Below are positions 11,451 through 23,300 of a DNA stretch of 64,000 nucleotides, piece by piece. Every line of letters begins with the position of its first letter. Within the stretch, counting starts at the first letter, position 1. The stretch is from Haemaphysalis longicornis. Taxonomy: Eukaryota > Arthropoda > Arachnida > Ixodida > Ixodidae. The notes under the pieces are model-generated. The model was given only the letters and a program-made list of their open reading frames with translations, was not told the origin of the DNA and ran no database searches. A program made the position numbers and the translations under genes. The stretch spans positions 150,021,309 through 150,085,308 of the forward strand of contig CM023454.1 of the NCBI GenBank assembly GCA_013339765.2, written 5' to 3'.

Positions 11451-12190
11451 TGTCTCCATCTTGCTTTTGCTTACGTTATTCCGGAAGACACCGGAACGAA
11501 CCAGTTTGTAACCATGGCGAATATTTTACGTACTTAAAAACAGAGTTTTCCGTTCTCCAGTAATTCACGCAATAAGTGCTGCAGACTCCTCCATTTTTGC
11601 AGCGACATGCTGCCTATCGTCAAGTTGTGTGTTTGCCCCAGCTCTGGAAACCTTTCTTACAAAAACGCTGTAATGACCCACATGTACTAGCTGTATGAGT
11701 GTGTTTAATTTTCTATTCCCAACATAGTATGCCGCAAATGTGGTTCCCCACACGCGCAGCGCAGAGGTAACTGGAAAGCATGGATAAACCAGGCGTTATT
11801 TGTGATGAGCTGTGATCAGCTGCATACTTTTTCAAGGAAGCCGCTGGCTCCACGGCTCACGCGGGTGTCACTGTTCTCCGCCACAGATGAAACTTCTACT
11901 GGAGTAGCTGCATTCGCTCAAAATCGTTTCGCCGTTCCGTTCCTGCTTCCCTGGACGGCCGCTGGGCCACCGCTTCCGCGCGGCTGAACGCGCGGCGACG
12001 GCTCACTTTCACTTCTTGCCTAGTGTTCTAGTTCAGCAAAACCGAACGACCAGTTGACCTTCCCTTCCCACTGAAATCTCTGCGTGCGCAGGCAAGAAGG
12101 AAAGTGTAACGCCTTCTCCGTCGAGACTTGGGCCGGTTGTGTCCTCCCTCTCCCCTGACACCTCCCTCGCCAGCGCGGGCGACGCTGAGG
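11451..12190. other. Upstream region of glycine-rich gene 1
   Basis: No coding feature is recognised. The last 200 bases are C/T-rich and lead into the TATA box at 12198. Confidence 0.4.
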
Positions 12191-12197
12191 GGGCGAG

Positions 12198-12205
12198 TAT
12201 AAAAG
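12198..12205 (+). promoter_or_regulatory. TATA box of glycine-rich gene 1
   Basis: TATAAAAG lies 56 bases before the start codon at 12254, so transcription should begin near 12228. The context GAGTATAAAAG is the same as at the second glycine-rich gene (59681-59691). Confidence 0.8.
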
Positions 12206-12253
12206 CCAGCGCTTGGACCACTCGGGCCTCACGGCCGAACCCACAAGCCAAGC

Positions 12254-14424
12254 ATGAACACTCTCGTAAGTGGTCGTTCTCCTCCTCACGCGGCAGCCTT
12301 TCTTGTTGCCCCTCGTTAGTTACTGCGGCAGAAGGGGCCGCAACCATCCACTCACGCCCCCTAAAAATTTTGATTTCGCGCTCTGCCACGTGCTTCTGTA
12401 CCTGGTCCCGTACCTGGCAAACCACGTGTTTCACTTCACATGTACTCGCGGTGTAGAACAGCGGCCCAAGTGCCACGTGAGGCGGCCCCAAGGCCATAAA
12501 AGGAATTAGTCGGGCGTGGCTGATCTTCACGGGCGACGCTGCCGGTCCCCGCTCGAGCCGAATTGACATGGAGGAGGGAGTGCGCAGCAGAGAATTTATT
12601 CTTCTGCTGCGAAAGGAACACTACACTTCTTTCTCCGGGCAGCGCAGGAAAATAAAAAAGCTGGCCTTCACTCGCAGAAAATAAAAGTAACTCTCAACAG
12701 AAATTTTGGTGAGCAAATAATCTCTGCGGACTTCCTGATTTTTAGAATCCCTGCAAGAAGGAATCGGCAATGATGGGGGCGAATGTGCTCCGTAGATCGT
12801 TCGGACGCTACCTGCGCGTCATGGAAAGACAGGACACCTGTCTCTACTTCAGCAGTTTAAAAAAGGTGTTTTTCCAGAAAATATAAATTTGGGTTTAACT
12901 AGTCTTCCCACGTCATTGCCATATAAACTCCTTCTACAGACGCACTTCCGAAGTCACTGCAACATTTGTTTCATTTTTCATTCCACTACAACAGAGACTC
13001 GCGCGGCATGGCCGAACCAGCAAGCCAGGAATAGAAACTGCATGTGTCAGAACTCTGTATTAAAAACGTAAATGTTTTTTACAAAAGCCGCCACTTCAGG
13101 AAGCCCTTCGCTTCTCTCGGACTCGCACTGCATGGTCAACGCTATTTTCGCACCAATTCCTGGTATAATCGCAGTAGTTCTTAAATCTTTCCTACTATTT
13201 TTTCAACTGGATGTCGTTTCCCTTTCCGGGGAGCCTGAGGCGAACTTTTGGAGGTGGCGATCATGCCTGTACAGTTTCATGCCTTTTGCGTGCCTGCGCA
13301 AGCATGAAACTAAATACTCCCAGCTCATTGTTTTTTGTTTGTAGCAACCCTTCAATAAGGCTTTGTGGCCACAGTGTCACAAATAACGGTACGCATTGCC
13401 GTCCAAGGGACTCTAGTTCCTTTCTCCTAAAGAAGGAAGATTCGAAAAGCATCATGGCCAGAAGCACGAGTGAGAACACGGCTGCGGCTTCGTCTTTCTT
13501 GTTCACGTAGCTCCCACTGATGTTTACGGCTGTGGGCATTCTTGTCTGTCTCGGAACGCTCCCGCCAGATGCAAATAGTCAGCGAGTGTGCAAGTGACTT
13601 CTGACGTGTCCCGCTATACGGTCATATTCAAAAGTGCGCGTCTGTTTTTCCGCGCAGACCCTCGTCGCCTTCTTCGGCCTCGTTGCCGTCGCCTTCGGCG
13701 GTTTCGCCGCCGCCCCCGTGGCTGTCGGCTATGGCCTCGGCTACGGCCACGGCTACGGCTACGGCCACGGCGGCTTATGGCGGCTATGGCGGCTATGGCG
13801 GCTACGGCGGCTACGGCGGCTACGGCCATGGCGGCTATGGCCACGGACCCTTCGCTGTGACCACCGTCACCAAGACCGCCCACGTCGCCCCAGCTCGCGG
13901 TGAGCTCCCCGATTCGAATACTATACTAAAACGCCGATAATAAAACAGATGGCAGCAAATGCTTGAGTAGATACCATGGCCGCACTGCATGTCTCATCAG
14001 GACAGGACTGTTTGTATCTGGAACACGCTTAAAATGCGTACCGACCGCTGCATGGCAGCTGTCAGCAAATGTGAAACGTTCAGTTGCACGAAAATGTAGC
14101 AGAAATTGATCAGAAATCACACTCCACAGTCAGATCTGTTAACTGGTTTGTATTAATTGAAATTTATGAAGCTCACTAAAGAGACCTAGAATCTTCATTT
14201 AGGCATATCTCATTTGAAACAACTTTGAAGAAACTGAAAATATTTCGGCGGCAACTTTTGTTACAGCTGTGGCGGTCGGCTACGGACATGGATACGGACA
14301 CGGCTACGGACTTGGCTACGGATACGGAGGCCATGGTTTCGGTGGTGTTGGCGTTGTGAAGGCTGTCGGCCTTGGCTACGGACATGGTTTCGGCTATGGC
14401 CATGGCTACGGATACCATGGTTGA
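12254..14424 (+). CDS. Glycine/tyrosine-rich secreted protein 1 (frameshift in exon 2)
   Basis: Spliced gene. Exon 1 is ATGAACACTCTC (12254-12265) then GTAAGT. Exon 2 is 13658-13899 (acceptor CGCGCAG, donor GTGAGC, phase 1). Exon 3 is 14267-14424 plus UTR (acceptor TTGTTACAG). The product starts with a signal peptide (MNTLTLVAFFGLVAVAFGG), followed by GYGHGYGYGHGG and GGY repeats, a short non-repetitive PFAVTTVTKTAHVAPARG segment across the splice, and a second GYGHG domain ending in YHG. It would be about 136 aa. An extra T at 13775-13776 shifts the frame in exon 2; the exon is 242 nt where phase requires 241. This is either an assembly error or a true lesion. Tick cuticle or cement glycine-rich proteins and GGY antimicrobial-like peptides share this composition; the exact role is unknown. 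Confidence 0.85.
12266..13657 (+). other. Intron 1 of glycine-rich gene 1
   Basis: It begins GTAAGT and ends CCGCGCAG. Open frames within it on either strand, including a 178-codon antisense frame reaching upstream, show no family motif. I see no mobile element with clear ends. Confidence 0.6.
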
Positions 14425-14443
14425 ACTAACCCGAGCTTAATAG

Positions 14444-16249
14444 GTAAACACTCACGTGAGCCCTGTTTCAACATGAATGGCATGCTACGTTTTATTATCC
14501 ATCCTTTCCCTTGGGATCATCAGTGCCTTCGAAATCAGCAAAAAAAATTAAAAGAGAGGATAGAAACTTCGTTTATTATCAGTGTTGAAGAACTGGTACC
14601 GCACCACAGCTTTGCACTACGGAGAACGTTCCCGCCCAGATAAATTATTCTTAAACAAGCCAATGTCAAAACATTTGCTTGCGTCACAATACTCAAGGAT
14701 ATGACATATACGACATACTCAAGGATATGCAAAGTACTCTAGGGAGCATACTGCAGGGTTAGTAGGCACGGTTCTCTTACGGTTCAATTTATATTGATAT
14801 TATTTTCCCGTACGTTCTTGAGGCACTGTTGCTGTTTTTTTCAGCTTGTTATAACCATAAAATAAATTTCTGTTTGATTTTCTACCACAGAAAGGCCCAA
14901 ACGAAAACACGCAATATTATCTCCATTTGTGCTTCTTTTTTGTCGTCGTGAACATGCAGCGCAAATTAGCTTTAGTACGAATAAGAGGAAATAAAACTTT
15001 GTTGCGATGCCAGCTAGGAGTTCCTAGGCGTCAGCCAAAAGACACTGGGCAGTGGCAGCGTTTTCGGACAGTTGGACGCACCCGAGTTGGTCCTCCGGCT
15101 TGGAGCGGCGCAGTACGGTACCTGTTATTAACACTGCGACCTAGCGTGGCTGAGCGCGGACATTGCCATAGCATGTGCGCTCGGTCCGCTCGTTCCTGGC
15201 ATCTGTGGTACTCCGGGGGGGCAACGCTCTGATTAACAGTGGCCGTAGGCAACCGGGCTCGGATATGTGTTGAACCACTAACGATTACCTCTCGCACCAG
15301 CCATATTATTTTGCGTCACTACATATAGCTTATATGAATGAAGATGGCGCGGAAATGCCTCATTAGTAGTTAGTCCAACGAGGCAGTTTTCAAGGGCGGG
15401 CATGTGGCCTTCATGGCCCTTTTAATCAGATTTGTCAAGGGTGTGTGGGTGAGGAAGGAAAAATAAAAGAAATATAACTTCCCGGAAAAGGCAACCTGAC
15501 ATTGCTTTCTCTAGAATCCGGGGCAGAGTACGAGGTAGGTCTGCAGAGAACAAGAAATTGTCGTTACGAAACGACCTCATAGAAACGCGCATCGAAAACG
15601 TCCAGAGTGCGTGGAAGGAAACACAGGAGTTCGTGCTTTGGAGTAACGACGCGCGAATTTCCGTTCGTAGGAATGATAAAATAGCCTTTATCCTGCCCTA
15701 GGTGGAATATTGCAGCCTCGATTGAAGAAACTGTTCTGAGCAAACCTATACCTCACGAACTCGAGCGGCCTGATAACGACCATCACCAGTTTGGCTCGAA
15801 ATTGTGGCCACCCTTACGAGGACAGCTGAAGTGTATTCTCGGTACATATTGTCGCGTTAAAAAGTATGAAATAGGCAGGGTGCCCGGGAATTGCATCTGT
15901 GCCATTATATAGTTGTGGGAGTCTTGGTAAGCGAACAACATGAAATGCAAGTTAATTAATTAATTAATTATTATTTGATTTGAGTGATTCATTCATTCAT
16001 TCATTGTCGTCAATAAAGGCAAGGTGCCTTGGTGAGTAAAAGGTGGGAAACAGAAAAGTTCTTGTGTACTGTACTTAATTTGGTACAAGCACACTGAGGG
16101 GCTCCGTAACTGTTGTCCAGTTTGTGCACGTTCACTTAGACTTCCTCCAAATGACACACTGACGACAGGGTCGATGTTTTAAATAAATTTTTATCGCAAT
16201 TCATTTTCCAGTACATGACTAATATTTATCTGCTGACTTGTCTTTTCAG
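14444..16249 (+). other. 3'UTR intron of glycine-rich gene 1
   Basis: The donor TTAATAG|GTAAAC lies 19 bases after the stop codon and the acceptor is GTCTTTTCAG at 16249. The second glycine-rich gene has the same arrangement. The intron holds an antisense LINE fragment near 15031-15260 and AT-rich microsatellites (TTAA units about 15953-15971, ATTC units about 15986-16005). Confidence 0.6.
15031..15260 (-). mobile_element. I-type LINE zinc-finger fragment
   Basis: The minus-strand frame contains HRCQERADRAHMLWQCP, which matches the C...C...H...C finger placed after RNase H in I-superfamily LINEs. Nothing else of the element is recognisable. Confidence 0.4.
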
Positions 16250-16350
16250 AGTTAGCGAAGAGCTGAAAATCCGGAATGACGCCGGCACAAGTGCCATGAA
16301 GAGGGCCCACATCAGCGAGGCCTGCGAAAATAAAGGCTATTTATTTTTGC
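16250..16350 (+). other. 3'UTR exon of gene 1 with poly(A) signal
   Basis: The polypyrimidine acceptor TTGTCTTTTCAG precedes an exon that reaches AATAAA at 16329-16334, about 80 bases on. Distance and layout match the 3'UTR exon of the paralogue at 62197. The short open frame through it is therefore probably not coding. Confidence 0.6.
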
Positions 16351-16454
16351 GAAACAACTACCGCTGTGTATTCGTTACGGGCGAACAGGTTGCCGCTGAT
16401 ATGTCTGCTGTAGATGTGGAACACCGATGAAGACACAGGCACCCTCAAAACTGT

Positions 16455-16640
16455 TCTGCTGTTGCGCTGCTGAGCCTAAGGACCCGGGTTCGATCCCGGC
16501 CCTGGCGGCTGTTTTTTTTTTTGTAGAAGCCAAGAGCGAGAACGACCGTGTGGTAAAACTTAGAGCTTGGAATACGGCTAGTTGGGTTTTCACTCGGAAA
16601 ATTGCTGGCGCTAGGCGAGACAAAGGCGAAAGATGACGCA
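16455..16640 (+). mobile_element. Ruka-type SINE, 5' half
   Basis: CTGCTGAGCCTAAGGACCCG, then GGTTCGATCCC (B box) and the GGCGGCTG junction, followed by a T-rich stretch and GTAGAAGCCAAGAGCGAGAA. This is the tRNA-related head and start of the body. The CAATCAATC tail is absent. Confidence 0.6.
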
Positions 16641-17274
16641 AGCAAGAGTGTGCGCTTCAATTGTGTGTGCAATTCTTAGTCCCTGTCCCGCCTAGTGTCA
16701 TGTTCCCAGGTGTAGTTTCCGCGCGTTAAACACTACGATAAGCAGACAGAAATTGCAAAGTAACTATTTAACGACATCAGGAACCAGTGCGATGCCACCA
16801 CAATAAAAACAGAAACCTTTAAAAGGGCAGAAACGGCACTCAGCGGCCTAGCAACGAAATCACTGGCACGTGTTTTGGATATTCGCCACAAGTGAGCAAC
16901 GCAACGCCATGCATAGTCAAATTTGTGGTTTTAAAGTTCGTAGTACGTGCAACGAATGTCAGCCGAAGTGCCAGCTTCAGAGGTAGCATTTAGCATTCTC
17001 CTGTGAACAACGAGGTTTCTTGCATAGAGCCTGTACTCTAATGTCACGTAATTTAGGCGGCACCGACATAAGTATGGGGTTTTCCGCAATGATTTTGTCT
17101 TTTTCATTACCTTAATGCCACAGCTAACTCTAATAGTCATTAAAGGGCTGAGTTCAATATGGTGACGAAAACGGTTCAGATGCCCAGCACACGCAAATGC
17201 TCCAGTGCATTAAATTACCATGTCCAACAAAGCAACCTTTTCACCTTTAATTGAACAAAAACTTACCCGTAACC

Positions 17275-17515
17275 CGCCGCGTGGCTCAGTAGCTAATACG
17301 TTGTTCTGCTGAGTCCAAGGGTGCGGGTGCGATTCCTGGCCATGGCGGCCGCTTTTCAAATGAATGGAAAAGCAAAAAGGGCCGCATGGTTAGATTTAGG
17401 CACACATAAAATGTACCCAAAGGTTCAAAATAAATCCGGAGCCCTCCACTGCGGCATGCCGCATACCCAGGTGTGGCTTCTCCGCGTTAACCACCCCAAA
17501 ATTAAGAAGGAAAAA
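17275..17515 (+). mobile_element. Ruka-type SINE, near full length
   Basis: It begins ACCCGCCGCGTGGCTCAGTA (A-box region), has GGTGCGATTCC (B box) at about 17327, the GGCGGCCGCTTTT junction, the body CCGGAGCCCTCCACTGCGGC and a degenerate A-rich tail. No target duplication is evident. Confidence 0.75.
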
Positions 17516-17519
17516 AATC

Positions 17520-19310
17520 TCGTCAGTAAGAACGACAAGCCCGTAAATTCATGAGGGCGAAACGTAGCAAGATCATTTTTTTAGTTATAGCTGACGAAAC
17601 GGTTCCGAACACGAAACTGGGAGCACTTGCTTTGTGTCACAACAGTCATTGTAATCTCAGCAGAAGCGTTGAAACGGTATTGGCATCTTAATACACCATC
17701 AAAATAACTTTCTTTCTCATAAATGTTGTGGCAAATATACAACACTACTCCCAGACTTCCACCATATAGCAGTAGAAGGGTTTCCCGCCGATTGTGGTGT
17801 ACTGAGCTGGGGCATGGGGACGGTGCGGCGCTACACAAATCTGTGGCTGATCGATGGCATCAGAAAGCTGCCATTATATTCTGCTCGTAAGAGCGCCCTA
17901 TTTTTTTAGCTGCGCTTTTGATAATGGGGTTAATATGGTAACGTGTTGTTACCTTTTGTGGACTCCATCCCTTCACCTGGCTCACGCATGTGTTACGAAG
18001 GTCGCGTAGCCGAAGCGCATGCCCTGTGAAAATCAGCGCCCGAATCAACGTCTCCAAAACGATTTGGTTGCAAATTAGTGTCAGAAGCCTGACACAGATA
18101 CCTGACAACGCCCTTGGCCAAAAGAAATTTAGAGGGGGAGGGTGACCTACAATTACCTTTCCCAATCGTCTCAAGGTTTGCCCGCCGACTACGTAGTGTT
18201 TTAGGCAGAGCAAAACTGGAGGTGGAAGGCCGAAAAAATGAACGACAGGAGACAGAACCGGGGAGAATGAGGTGAGAGGAAGCCGAATTGGAAATTTATT
18301 AAACTCGAGTCAGTGAAACGAGAAAGTCCTATGAGCTGTTCTTACAACATCCGGTCTAATGAACAGTGCGCGGTGGAAAGAAATATTGGCGAATGAAATC
18401 TACGTTAGTTCGGCCCCGCACGTCCTATACGCACGTCCTATACACGTCCTATACAGCTCCTGCAGAGTCGGAGTTCCGCCGCTGCCCAAACCGTCATAAC
18501 GATGTCGCACGGAATTTATTTCTGCTTATGCGACTCCGTACAGCCTTTGAGAGAGGCTGTGCACAGTTTTGGCTCTAGGCCCGGCCCCTACATCCGAATC
18601 CGAGCACATACGCCATGTACGGGAACATCCCCAGCCCTCGAAATGAATGTCCAATGCGCTCTTGAGAATGGTCTCTTCAAACGGGTGAGGTTAGGTGACT
18701 GTGAGAGGGAAAGAGGTTCCCAGCCTGCACAACATATATATCGCAGGGTCTTCAAACGGGTGTAGCAGTCTCCGTATGAATAGTCAGCCTTTGCCTGTAC
18801 AGAGATGCTCTTGTGGACAGTAAATATCTTCCGAACTGCTCTGTTTGGGTTAGACGTTTCTGTTCAAAAATTCGTGTACTGTCACTTCACCGCGAAGGTC
18901 GCAGGTTTCTGCAAAAAAAAAAAAATTTGCAGCCAGCTTCTGTTTCACTAAGATCTAAAAAAATACTCAGGCGGCAATGGAGCATGAGCAAAATGATGGG
19001 CACAGACGAATTTAAATCCGTGGCGTTGCCCTAACACATTTTTTTCCACGCTTACTTTGTGGAACCATTGAATTGGATCGGGATAAAAGCCGGAGGTTCT
19101 AGTCTAGTGATGAGCGGGCCGGGAAAATGGCTGTGGCTTGACCCAGTTAACCCCGGATTTGCAAAACGAAAGCTTGCCCTCATAAAAAATTCTGTTGTGT
19201 TTTTTCTGTATTTTTGTAGAATTTTGTCTTCCTCTTGTATAGAGATTTTGTAGAGTTTGTGAAGAATTTTTTTGACGAGCTCGTGACGTGTTTCAACAAG
19301 TATTTGGCCA
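17520..19310. other. No recognisable gene
   Basis: No recognised gene. A 117-codon minus-strand frame (17860-18213) has no motif I know. An 11-base unit, CACGTCCTATA, is repeated three times at 18418-18452, with small variation. Confidence 0.4.
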
Positions 19311-19314
19311 CGCA

Positions 19315-19530
19315 GTTTCTGTAGAGAGTTTGACGAGTGATTTCCTGTGGAACCTATGATGTATTTTTGCAGCCTTTTTAAGTAGATTTATGCGTACTTC
19401 TTGATGCACTTCTCATGGAGTTTCTGTAGAGAGTTTGACGAGTGATTTTCTGTGGAACTGCTGATGTATTTTTTCAGCCTTTTTAAGTAGATTTATGTGT
19501 ACTTCTTGATGTATTTCTATGGCTTTTATG
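19315..19530. repeat. 105-bp tandem duplication
   Basis: The block starting GTAGAGAGTTTGACGAGTGA at 19321 recurs at 19426 with few differences (both contain CAGCCTTTTTAAGTAGATTT and TACTTCTTGATG). Weaker echoes of TACTTC.TGATGTATT continue to about 19600. Confidence 0.75.
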
Positions 19531-19885
19531 ATGACATCTTATGTACTTCATGATGTATTCTTACGGAGCTTCTTCATTTATTTCTGCGTACTTCCTGACA
19601 TGTTCTTGGCATTTTTGTAATGCGTTTCTTGAACTATGTGAATATTTTAGGTCAGCAAATTTATACATAATTACACATTTTACGCTTTGCTGCAAGTAAG
19701 TGTTATTGGGCAAAATAAGGGCATTTTGGCAGTGTCACAAGATGTAAATCGGCAGCATTGATAGTCACACATAAATTTAGTCAGACAGCGACAGCTAGCT
19801 GAAAGGCCAGCCAGTCAAAGCTGCTGAAATATATAAGCAGAGACAAAACTCAGCGACTCACGATCGATTTAATTTTGAGACAGAA

Positions 19886-19989
19886 CTATGCAGCTGACTG
19901 ACCGACAGCCTTGATTTCCCGTGACACTAAGGACCAGAGGGCCGCCTTGATTAGCTGCTGTGGCACGGCAAACTTGGCACATGTGCAGG
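19886..19989 (-). CDS. Candidate terminal exon, unknown gene
   Basis: On the minus strand a strong acceptor (TCTTTCTTTCTTTCCAG) opens a 34-codon frame, CTCAKFAVPQQLIKAALWSL and on to VGQSAA, then TAG (19888-19886). The composition looks protein-like. I could not find the preceding exon. A CpG-rich exon with a good donor lies upstream on the same strand at 24737-24900 and could belong to the same transcript. No family is recognised. Confidence 0.3.
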
Positions 19990-22900
19990 CTGGAAAGAAA
20001 GAAAGAGCAAGCTGATATCAGAATACAACATATCAAAAATAACATTTTTTTAAATATCCTTTTTTGCTAAAGTTCTGTTTTTCGTTTGACTCTCTTCGAT
20101 GCTGATATTTAGCCCATTTTTAATTTCCTTAAATGCTAATATGATGATAAATTCTTAGCAAGAATACACTAATTCTCATTTGAATACTTGTGTCATTGCT
20201 TGAAGTTTTTAAGGTTGCATGTGTGCTAAATTATTTTTATATGAACCATACCAGCAGTGGTAGTAATTCGAAAGATTTTGCTCACATATACGTGATCTCT
20301 CAGCATAAAAAGCCATCTCATGTCACTAGACGTTCGGCACCAGCAAAAATGACTGAAGGTTTATAAAGTTTTATCGGAATCCCCAGAATGACAGGTTACC
20401 AGCCAAAAAAAAAGCTATGCAATAAAAGCACCAACGACTTGGTTCACTTATGAATAATGTTTGGACACCTAAATAGCTTGTGTGCCTGTATACACAGGAC
20501 ACCTATGCGGTTGTAATTCTCATTCTCTGCCTACGTCCGTTGTCATGTCTTGTGCAGTTGTAAGTAGCTGGCACACATGAGAATCCCAACAATTTGTTTT
20601 AGGCAATATAGATGTCCACAGGACCAATGCTGTACAAGGGAGGCTCACTAACTGTAAAAGTACTGATTATTATTTTGTTGTAAGCAGCTATTATGCAGCT
20701 TCGATGTCTGCTCTCTATCAATTACCATCAGCTATTTTGCAATGCCTTGAAGGTTTTTTAGCTTCCAAATTGATTCATTGCAGAGACGAGCGAAGGAAAG
20801 TTTGATCCCCCGCTTAAGCGGGCGAACATGTGGATCCCCCGCTTATTCCTTTGATAGACGAGAAAAATCCAAAATACTATCCACATTAAAAACCACTGTT
20901 CTGAACGATGTGCAGGAAACAAGTTGCCGTAATTGATGGACAATTTATGCTCAGATGTCAGCTATTTTGAACGCATAGTATTCTGTGGCTAGCAACACGT
21001 AGTGTTGTACGGCTTCAAGCAAATTTTCCTTCATGGTTTTTTACCACAGCAGCTTTTTCCACTACAAAAAACCACTAATGTCATGATGGACATTCCATAA
21101 TAGTTAGCCCGAAGACGAAATACATATGAGCAAAACTCTTCCAACCTACTACCATTGGTAGCGTGGTTCATGTCAACACTGCTTAGTCTGCTGGCAAGGC
21201 GGCCTTGGGCAGACATAAGGAAAAACACAAATGCACAAAGAAAAGTTACAGAGCTTTCTTAAATATGTTCGGTTCGTTCCAACGAAAAAATTAATGCAGG
21301 TTAAAAAACTGTTGAAAGGAGGAGAGACTAAGCGGCACAAAAAAGGACCTGCCTTGTGCTGCCGTAAGGGGTGCCAAATACAACAAAAATAAAACAAAAG
21401 ATGCTGTCCGTGTAGGGAGACGTGAGCCAAAGCAGAGCAAAAATAAGCGATGGGGTGAACTATTTTGTCATGAGCAGCGCCAACAAACCAAAATGTACAA
21501 CTGTAGTAGTGTTGGTAAATAATCAGCTCCACAGTGCAAAACATACAGAACAAAGCGACAAGAAAACACAGGAGAGGCTCTGAAGTTACACAAAAATATG
21601 CCGCAAATAGATGCACAAAAACAAAATTTAACCCGATGATAGCTTCAGGCATTATTGGGTTAAGCTTCTCTCATTTTTTGTATGCATGCTGCGTGTACAT
21701 TTTTGTGCAACTCCAATAAGTTTATTTTAGTTGGCATTCAGAGCTTGTCCCGTGTTTTCTTTTCCCTCTGTCCTGTCGGTTTTGTGCTGAGGATATAGAC
21801 ATGCACAATTGCAAGAAACGCAATGAAGACGAGTAAACTACAATTGCTACACACTACGTGAAAGTCCCTAACAAGGAGTTCTGTCCAAAAATTTTTAAAT
21901 AAGCATTGAACCAAATATTTCAAAGCTGGAGCTATACTAACAGCTTACGGTGTATGAAGAGATCTGTCAAGGAAGTTTGAACAGCAACAGGTACGGATAA
22001 TACATGTTGTCATATTTATAGCTTTAATAGCAGCAAAAAAGACGACAAAATTTTTTGAGTAATTTGTCGAGTTTCAAATGTCCCTATCAACGTGCACGGC
22101 TACGGATAAGTCGTCACCTGACAATTACAACCAACCAAACTTCGCACGCCCACAGCATAGTCATCAGGCACAAATATGTATGTGAAATATTTCCGTTTCT
22201 TTACTGTTCATGCCCTTATTGGAGCAGCCAAACGTACACTGGCACTAAATATTCAGTAGAAAGTGTTCACAATTTACCTTAAATACAGTAGTCAAATCCC
22301 GTCAACCCTAATAAACAGAGCAATAAATCCTTCAAGTAAATCCTTCAAGTAAAAAGCCATAACTTGCTTGATGCTTAAAAAGGTTTCTAGCAAAAGAATA
22401 TGTTACCAGGCAGATTGCCGCTTGGAAAACATGAAAAAAAAACAGCATGGAAATTGGACCTAAACTCACAATTGCAAAAACACAGGACAAAAACAAGTGC
22501 TAATTCTCAGCTTTTCATCAACAGAAAGAATGTATATATGCACCGAAATATCGAACTGGTGCCCAAATGCTTCAATAATGCCAGGCGTTTCGAACAGGCA
22601 ACCCCTCTTCCCGACATCCCTATGTGCATCCAAAAGAAAAAATTGCAAGGTGTTGAACCAAGGTTTATTTTTCTCTCTTTGCGTCACACAATGCATTAAT
22701 GGGAATAGTGCCAACGAAATGGGCACTGACCACTTGCGACAGGTAAAAGTGCGATTTGGCCGACTTGCCCCCGATTTCCTCCCCATTGTGGGGCGTGCAA
22801 TTCAGTGGGGCTAGGATTTTAGGGCAAAGCAGATACCAACGAGCCCACACGCTCATTAAAGCTTTTATGAAGGGATGCTCAGCAGGGCACTACTGTTAAG

Positions 22901-23131
22901 TTGAATCGGTCTGAAGTTTTTTCATGCATATTTACGTTTTTTTATCATTACGCGCACTGCTTCGGTTGACGAGAGGAATGATCTGCCTTTATGAATTCAA
23001 CTTGGTTGTTCTACGCGCTGAAGCTATAGCTGGTCTTGAGGGGTGCAGTAGTGAAGTACCGGCACTTTGGTTTTTTTTCCTGCATTTTACTAGCGAACAA
23101 TAGACGCGGACGAAGAAGAAGTACACAGGAC

Positions 23132-23190
23132 ACTCGCTAGACTACAACTTCCAACTCGCTAGACTACAACTTCCAACTAGACTACAACTT
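23132..23190. repeat. Short tandem array (CTAGACTACAACTTCCAA)
   Basis: The unit CTAGACTACAACTTCCAACT is repeated three times, the last with a small deletion. The array directly abuts the SINE fragment at 23196. Confidence 0.7.
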
Positions 23191-23195
23191 CCAAC

Positions 23196-23300
23196 TCGAT
23201 AAAGATCCCCAGGTGTCAAAATTAATCCGTAGCCCTCCACTACGGCGCGCCTCATCGCCTGCGTTGCGTCGGCGCATTCAAACCCTACAATCAATCAATT
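23196..23300 (+). mobile_element. Ruka-type SINE, 3' half
   Basis: GATAAAGATCCCCAGGTGTC, then CCGTAGCCCTCCACTACGGC, CGCCTCATCGCCTGCGTTGC and the CAATCAATCAAT tail. This is the body and tail without the tRNA head. Confidence 0.75.

Noticed and set aside
12033..12569. 178-codon minus-strand open frame over the promoter and first exon of glycine-rich gene 1
   Set aside because: It overlaps a TATA box, start codon and splice donor on the other strand and shows no protein family motif; GC-rich chance frame.
13614..13883. Alanine/arginine-rich frames antisense to or out of frame with the GYG repeats
   Set aside because: They arise from translating glycine-rich codons in wrong frames.
16215..16430. 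Coding exon MTNIYLLTCLF... on the plus strand
   Set aside because: The acceptor and AATAAA fit a 3'UTR exon shared in layout with the paralogue; the frame has no family signal.
19315..19530. CRISPR-like array
   Set aside because: Only two long units with no spacer structure, in a eukaryotic genome; a plain tandem duplication.
21173..21652. 159-codon minus-strand open frame rich in Phe, Cys and His
   Set aside because: Composition follows from A-rich DNA on the other strand; no splice context or known motif.
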